Shown one piece after another: positions 24,350-27,274 of a stretch of 27,274 nucleotides of DNA. Numbering within the stretch: the stretch's first letter is position 1; each line of letters opens with the position of its first letter. The stretch spans positions 1 through 27,274 of the forward strand of contig NGBS01000370.1 in NCBI GenBank assembly GCA_002245135.1, given 5' to 3'. Source of the DNA: Proteromonas lacertae (Eukaryota > Sar > Bigyra > Opalinata > Proteromonadidae). Below the pieces are notes generated by a model. The model did no database searches and was not told where the DNA came from. It saw nothing but the letters and a program-made list of their open reading frames with translations. Both the position numbers and the translations under genes were made by a program.

Positions 24350-24712
24350 ATGTCAGCTGGTCCAATACCTCAAATAACATTTAATAGTGGTGTTGCATAT
24401 CAACAAGATGGTAAACACCCTCAATATCTACCACAACAACAACCGAATCAACAATCGCAACAATCGGTACAAAATGATCAACAAGCTCAAGTACTGAAAA
24501 CACTCGAAACATTACCTCCAGAGGCACAACAGATGTTAAAGAGTATTAATCCATGGACATTCAAGGAAGCACAAGCTATATTAAATAAATTGGCAGATGA
24601 AGTGTTAATGGAGAGAAATCAAACACCAATACAACAACAACAACAGCCATACCCAGTACAGAATTTAACTCCTGTGCAATATGCTAGACAAAATATGACA
24701 TTAATAGGTTAA
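24350..24712 (+). CDS. Unknown Gln-rich 120-aa protein
   Basis: The ATG at 24350 gives MSAGPIPQITFNSG. The frame extends upstream without an ATG. Residues 25-60 and 90-105 are Gln-rich and disordered. Between them lies one compact helical segment (LKTLETLPPEAQQMLKSINP, then KEAQAILNKLADEVL) that could be a small folded domain. No family is recognised. It is divergent from the 107-aa gene over 74 bases, so it may share a promoter region with the virion cluster. Confidence 0.65.
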   Translation: MSAGPIPQITFNSGVAYQQDGKHPQYLPQQQPNQQSQQSVQNDQQAQVLKTLETLPPEAQQMLKSINPWTFKEAQAILNKLADEVLMERNQTPIQQQQQPYPVQNLTPVQYARQNMTLIG

Positions 24713-24736
24713 TAATTAACATAATATCAATATTTG

Positions 24737-24753
24737 AAATATATTCGTTTCAT
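24737..24753 (-). promoter_or_regulatory. Inverted GAAACGAATATA box
   Basis: On the minus strand this reads ATGAAACGAATATATTT, nearly identical to the box at 9616 of element A. It lies between two plus-strand genes (24712 and 24781). Its orientation does not point at a minus-strand gene nearby, so its function here is unclear. Confidence 0.3.
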
Positions 24754-24780
24754 TTTATTATTTTTTGTATATTGTGTTCT

Positions 24781-25308
24781 ATGGATTCAAACAACCATAA
24801 TACCATACACGTTATAGGCATAGTGGGTAAATCAAATGATCAAGACCAAAAGAAAGAAAATTTAGAAGATAAGAAAATGCGATTCAGTCAAAAAAGAAAA
24901 AGAGAGAATGATTATTTAGATAATGTGTATAAGTACTTATATGGAGAAGCAGAATGTACTGACGATGACTCTGATGACTATGATCCTGAAGATGATCCAA
25001 ATGCAAGTGATGTTGATAGTAATGGTAATTTAAAGGATTTCATTGCATATAGTGAAGATGAAAATGACGCTGAATCGAATATGGAGCAGGATGATTATGA
25101 TAGCGATAATGATCAATGGTATGATGTATATGATATTCCTGAAATTGCGAATGACAATGATAATAAGATACACATCATCAAGAGAAAATTATTAAATGCT
25201 ATATCTGAATCATTAGATGAATTAGTACCACAAAAAAACATAAGCATTTGGTCAAGCCAAACATGCAATGTGACGATTCAAAAAACCTTGATAAAGAAGA
25301 AGATTTAG
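24781..25308 (+). CDS. Unknown acidic 175-aa protein
   Basis: The ATG at 24781 is chosen because the frame upstream has no ATG. After a short N-terminus there is a basic cluster (RFSQKRKREN) and then a long Asp/Glu/Asn/Ser-rich acidic region of about 85 residues (DDDSDDYDPEDDPNASD). The C-terminal 50 residues are helical, then basic (KRKLLNAISESLDEL, IKKKI). Such acidic proteins may mimic DNA, act as histone-like chaperones or activate transcription. No family is recognised. It stands in a row of three plus-strand genes with short gaps. Confidence 0.6.
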   Translation: MDSNNHNTIHVIGIVGKSNDQDQKKENLEDKKMRFSQKRKRENDYLDNVYKYLYGEAECTDDDSDDYDPEDDPNASDVDSNGNLKDFIAYSEDENDAESNMEQDDYDSDNDQWYDVYDIPEIANDNDNKIHIIKRKLLNAISESLDELVPQKNISIWSSQTCNVTIQKTLIKKKI

Positions 25309-25376
25309 AAGATCTTTAAGTGTTAAGTGATTAAACGTAATTACTTTATTTTTTTTAATTAATTTTTTTGTTTATC

Positions 25377-26012
25377 ATGAACACTGTACCACCATTACAA
25401 CATACTGACTCACCTAAAAGTATTGTTAAACCTCTAGATTTCACTGAATTAGAAAGAGCATTGCCGATTGAAGATGCTGTAAAACCAGTATGTCTATTTA
25501 ATGAGAAAGATGTAAAGAAAATGGATGTGCATACATATAAAGCTAATTTAGATGTTTTGGAGCATAGTGAGAGAGCAATATGTGATTGTGAGGGACATGC
25601 TGGTTTAGCATTACCAATTGATGAAGAGAGTTTACCACGTGTGAAATTCAATATAACTCAAATTCAGCATATTTTAGAAATTTTTAAAGAATCTCTAACT
25701 CATTATAGAATTCAAACAAGATTTTTTAATCTTAGTGTAGAAGATTGTATAGAGGTGAGTAATAGAGTCGATGATGCTATAAAATTATGTTAGAAAGATA
25801 CTGTTCCGTACTCTGCAGTAAAAGTTGGAGTTCATAATGTGTTAATATGTCTATGGGAACGTATACGTAATAATGAAAAAGAAGGAAATCACTATGAGTT
25901 AGTGCATTTTGAAAGGGAGTTAGATGAGTATGAGCGGTTAATATGGAGCGTGTATCATTGTCTTTGTAAATTTGTGGGAGTCATATCAAAAAGAGAATAC
26001 TATAGACCATAA
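25377..26012 (+). pseudogene. Unknown helical gene, broken
   Basis: The first open part, 25377-25793, begins MNTVPPLQHTDSPKS and has a mixed N-terminal region with a Cys/Glu cluster (RAICDCEGH), then helical blocks (QIQHILEIFKESLTHY). Coding character continues to 26012 with helical, aromatic sequence (HFERELDEYERLIW). The gene is broken, with about one break. No family is recognised. It is the third of three consecutive plus-strand genes in element B, and its 3' end meets the 76-aa gene at a TTAA tract. Confidence 0.5.
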
Positions 26013-26026
26013 TTGATAATGATTAA

Positions 26027-26257
26027 TTAATGGTTACTATTATTATAATTATTATAATTACTTCTCATTATTTCTTCTCTTTCTTGATTAAAATTCTTTA
26101 AAAATCGATTATACTCTTTATCTAAGGTATCTCTCCCATTAGGGTCCAATTGCTCCATACGCTCCCAGAATCTGTTTACAGCTTCTTCGAATTGTATGTA
26201 ATCACAATAATCTAAGTCCTTATATTTTTCTGAAGTATCTTTTTGGTTGTCTGACAT
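26027..26257 (-). CDS. Unknown 76-aa acidic helical protein
   Basis: I do not recognise this protein. It is charged and helical (CDYIQFEEAVNRFWERMEQLD, DKEYNRFLKNFNQEREEIMR), probably a coiled coil, with an Asn/Tyr/Ser-rich tail encoded by an AT microsatellite. It has no membrane segment. It is divergent from the 234-aa gene across 193 bases that contain the promoter-like box at 26420. It occupies the slot of element A's 137-aa gene, which is also helical and on the same strand, but no alignment is convincing. Confidence 0.6.
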   Translation of the reverse strand: MSDNQKDTSEKYKDLDYCDYIQFEEAVNRFWERMEQLDPNGRDTLDKEYNRFLKNFNQEREEIMRSNYNNYNNSNH

Positions 26258-26419
26258 ACTTGAGTGTAATGATATGATATAATTTAAAAGAAATGGAATC
26301 TATCAAATAAGCTTGTGTAATCAAACTATACAATTTACACATGTTCATGGTATGCGCGGTAATTTGTATAACCGCTCCAAATATATCAAACATATTCAAA
26401 CCACATAAATCTTTTTTGT

Positions 26420-26437
26420 GAAACGGATATATAATAT
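26420..26437 (+). promoter_or_regulatory. Putative promoter box GAAACGGATATATAATAT
   Basis: It lies 14 bases before the ATG at 26451. The paralogous gene in element A has GAAACGAATATAAAA at 9616. Both join the GAAACG box to a TATA-like run. The shorter distance to the ATG implies a very short leader here. Confidence 0.4.
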
Positions 26438-26450
26438 TCATTTTGGCGGT

Positions 26451-27152
26451 ATGAGTTCAAATATCAATAATGGATCTAATTTTATCACATTAGATGATAG
26501 AGATGTTACTTATTTAACTGTAAAAGGATGGTGTAATGAAGCTGAACCAAATACAGAAAAGATTAAAGATGCAAAGTACTATATCATGAGTTTTACTCCA
26601 GGAAGGTTCTTATTTAGGAACAGAAGACCTATTAAAAATTATTATCAAGATGTAAAGGAGCCTTTGAAAAAAATGTTTGTGGATTATGCCATCAAGTATA
26701 CAGATGACTCAAATATGGTTAAAGACTATAAGAAATGTGGCTTTCAAGTTATATTTCCTGAAGACAACGATAATAACACTGTAAGATTCTGGGCATGGTT
26801 AAACAAGATTAAAGATCCTCCAAGTTATTTATTTTATGAGTGTCAGTGTGATTTGAGAATTAGACAGATAACTGTATTAGATAAGAAGGATAAAGAAAAA
26901 TACACTATTATCCCAAAATTTGAAGTGCATAGTAGTATCAAGAAATTTGAGCAAAAACTTGAGAAGGAGAAGGAGGATGATGAGGATCAGTGTGCTGAGA
27001 ATCAGGATGTAGATGATGCAGATTTAGAGAATATGTATACACAACCTGCAGATTATGATATTATTCCAATACCAACAACACCTGCTCCGATGAAAAGAAG
27101 AACTGAGAGTGATAATCAAAACCAACAATACAAGAGAAACAAGAAGAATTAA
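26451..27152 (+). CDS. Conserved Polinton protein of unknown function, acidic tail
   Basis: This is the paralogue of element A's 222-aa protein. The ATG at 26451 is chosen because MSSNINNGSNFIT aligns with MSSKIENGVNFIT. Shared blocks are FTPGRFLFRNRRPI / FTPAIYLLFNRQPI, DYAIKYTDD / ESTIKFTED, EDNDNN, CDLRIRQ and IPKFEVHSS. After about residue 160 it has an acidic run (KEKEDDEDQ, DVDDADLEN) in place of poly-Gln, then a Pro/Thr stretch and a basic end (KRRTES, YKRNKKN). A beta-rich core with an acidic tail would suit a single-stranded DNA-binding role in replication, but this is inference. Confidence 0.8.
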   Translation: MSSNINNGSNFITLDDRDVTYLTVKGWCNEAEPNTEKIKDAKYYIMSFTPGRFLFRNRRPIKNYYQDVKEPLKKMFVDYAIKYTDDSNMVKDYKKCGFQVIFPEDNDNNTVRFWAWLNKIKDPPSYLFYECQCDLRIRQITVLDKKDKEKYTIIPKFEVHSSIKKFEQKLEKEKEDDEDQCAENQDVDDADLENMYTQPADYDIIPIPTTPAPMKRRTESDNQNQQYKRNKKN

Positions 27153-27187
27153 TTATAATTCATAATTATCTATCAAATGCATCATCT

Positions 27188-27274
27188 TTATAAAAATAAC
27201 ATTATTACCATATGGAAATATATTTTTTTGTGGATTAGAATACAATTACCTTCAAAGTTATCCACATTGTGCTC
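27188..27274 (-). CDS. C-terminus of a one-pass membrane protein homologue (cut by window edge)
   Basis: A minus-strand frame enters from the right edge and is open for 28 codons. It contains FEGNCILIHKKIYF, which lines up with FDYSCMLVPQSIIL near the end of element A's 310-aa protein, and it lies in the expected slot directly after the conserved plus-strand gene. The match is short, so the call depends mainly on gene order. Confidence 0.45.
   Translation of the reverse strand, partial: EHNVDNFEGNCILIHKKIYFHMVIMLFL

Larger units (their letters stand above)
18328..27274. mobile_element. Polinton/Maverick element B, right end outside window
   Basis: Integrase, adenain-like protease, pVI/pX-like small basic proteins and the paralogue of element A's 222-aa protein occur in the same order and orientation as in element A. 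By eye, the integrases agree at somewhat more than half of their residues, so this is a distinct family and not a recent duplicate. No polymerase is seen left of the integrase, unlike element A. The left limit is uncertain between about 17.9 and 19.2 kb. The element is broken, with about one break each in the integrase and in a 141-codon gene and perhaps more in the leftmost gene. ATPase, major capsid and penton genes are expected to the right of the window. Confidence 0.85.

Noticed and set aside
25355-25651. 98-codon minus-strand ORF
   Set aside because: Antisense shadow of the plus-strand gene at 25377, which has its own upstream AT-rich leader and an ATG.
26220-26441. 73-codon minus-strand ORF covering the divergent region before the 234-aa gene
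   Set aside because: It overlaps the better supported 76-aa gene in another frame and covers the promoter-like box. Composition is AT-driven.
1-27274. A CRISPR array, rRNA gene or bacterial-type operon
   Set aside because: No regularly spaced repeats, no rRNA-like conserved tracts, and no bacterial ribosome-binding pattern before the ATGs. All recognisable genes are of Polinton or eukaryotic type.

Overview
The window is AT-rich eukaryotic DNA dominated by two Polinton/Maverick elements, virus-like DNA transposons that encode a protein-primed DNA polymerase, a retroviral-type integrase and an adenovirus-like capsid module. Genes are densely packed on both strands, nearly all without introns, and use the standard code with all three stops. 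Homopolymeric Asn, Gln and Glu tracts are common. The host cannot be fixed from this window. An intron-bearing, very AT-rich genome such as an early-diverging (glomeromycotan-type) fungus or an amoeboid protist would fit, and this is only a guess.

Element A (1 to about 15.6 kb) runs off the left edge. In order it holds: a broken protein-primed PolB (+); integrase (+) with an overprinted small membrane ORF at its 5' end; two divergent unknown genes; a 1398-aa minor-capsid-like polyprotein ending in an adenain-type cysteine protease (-); an acidic protein (-); a remnant of a small capsid-type gene (-); a 137-aa protein (-); a 222-aa protein with a poly-Gln tail (+); a one-pass membrane protein (-); the packaging ATPase (-); double-jelly-roll major capsid protein (-); penton protein (-); and two small genes (+). 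Apart from the polymerase and the remnant, the reading frames look whole.

From 15.6 to 18.3 kb the sequence does not look like Polinton coding DNA. It contains short tandem repeats, several hairpins, a 23-codon ORF that may be a stranded first exon, and a 3' exon of a leucine-rich-repeat protein with a clear splice acceptor. It is probably host DNA, or element ends, caught between the two elements.

Element B (about 18.3 kb to beyond the right edge) is a diverged relative laid out in the same direction: an unknown minus-strand gene, integrase (+, broken) with the same overprinted membrane ORF, a 135-aa gene (+), a stand-alone protease (-), a row of small basic virion-type proteins (-), three small plus-strand genes, a 76-aa gene (-), the paralogue of the 222-aa protein (+) and, cut by the window edge, the C-terminus of the one-pass membrane protein (-). 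The shared order predicts ATPase, major capsid and penton genes just beyond the right edge.

The most interesting signals are: an adenain-like cleavage motif, (M/I/L)xGG-x or (M/I/L)xGx-G, in at least six proteins, including one site placed to free the protease from the polyprotein; a membrane ORF overprinted on the integrase start in both elements; a GC-rich 63-bp hairpin inside the giant gene; a repeated Gly-rich FW motif in small basic proteins that recall adenovirus pVI and pX; and shared promoter-like and terminator-like motifs.
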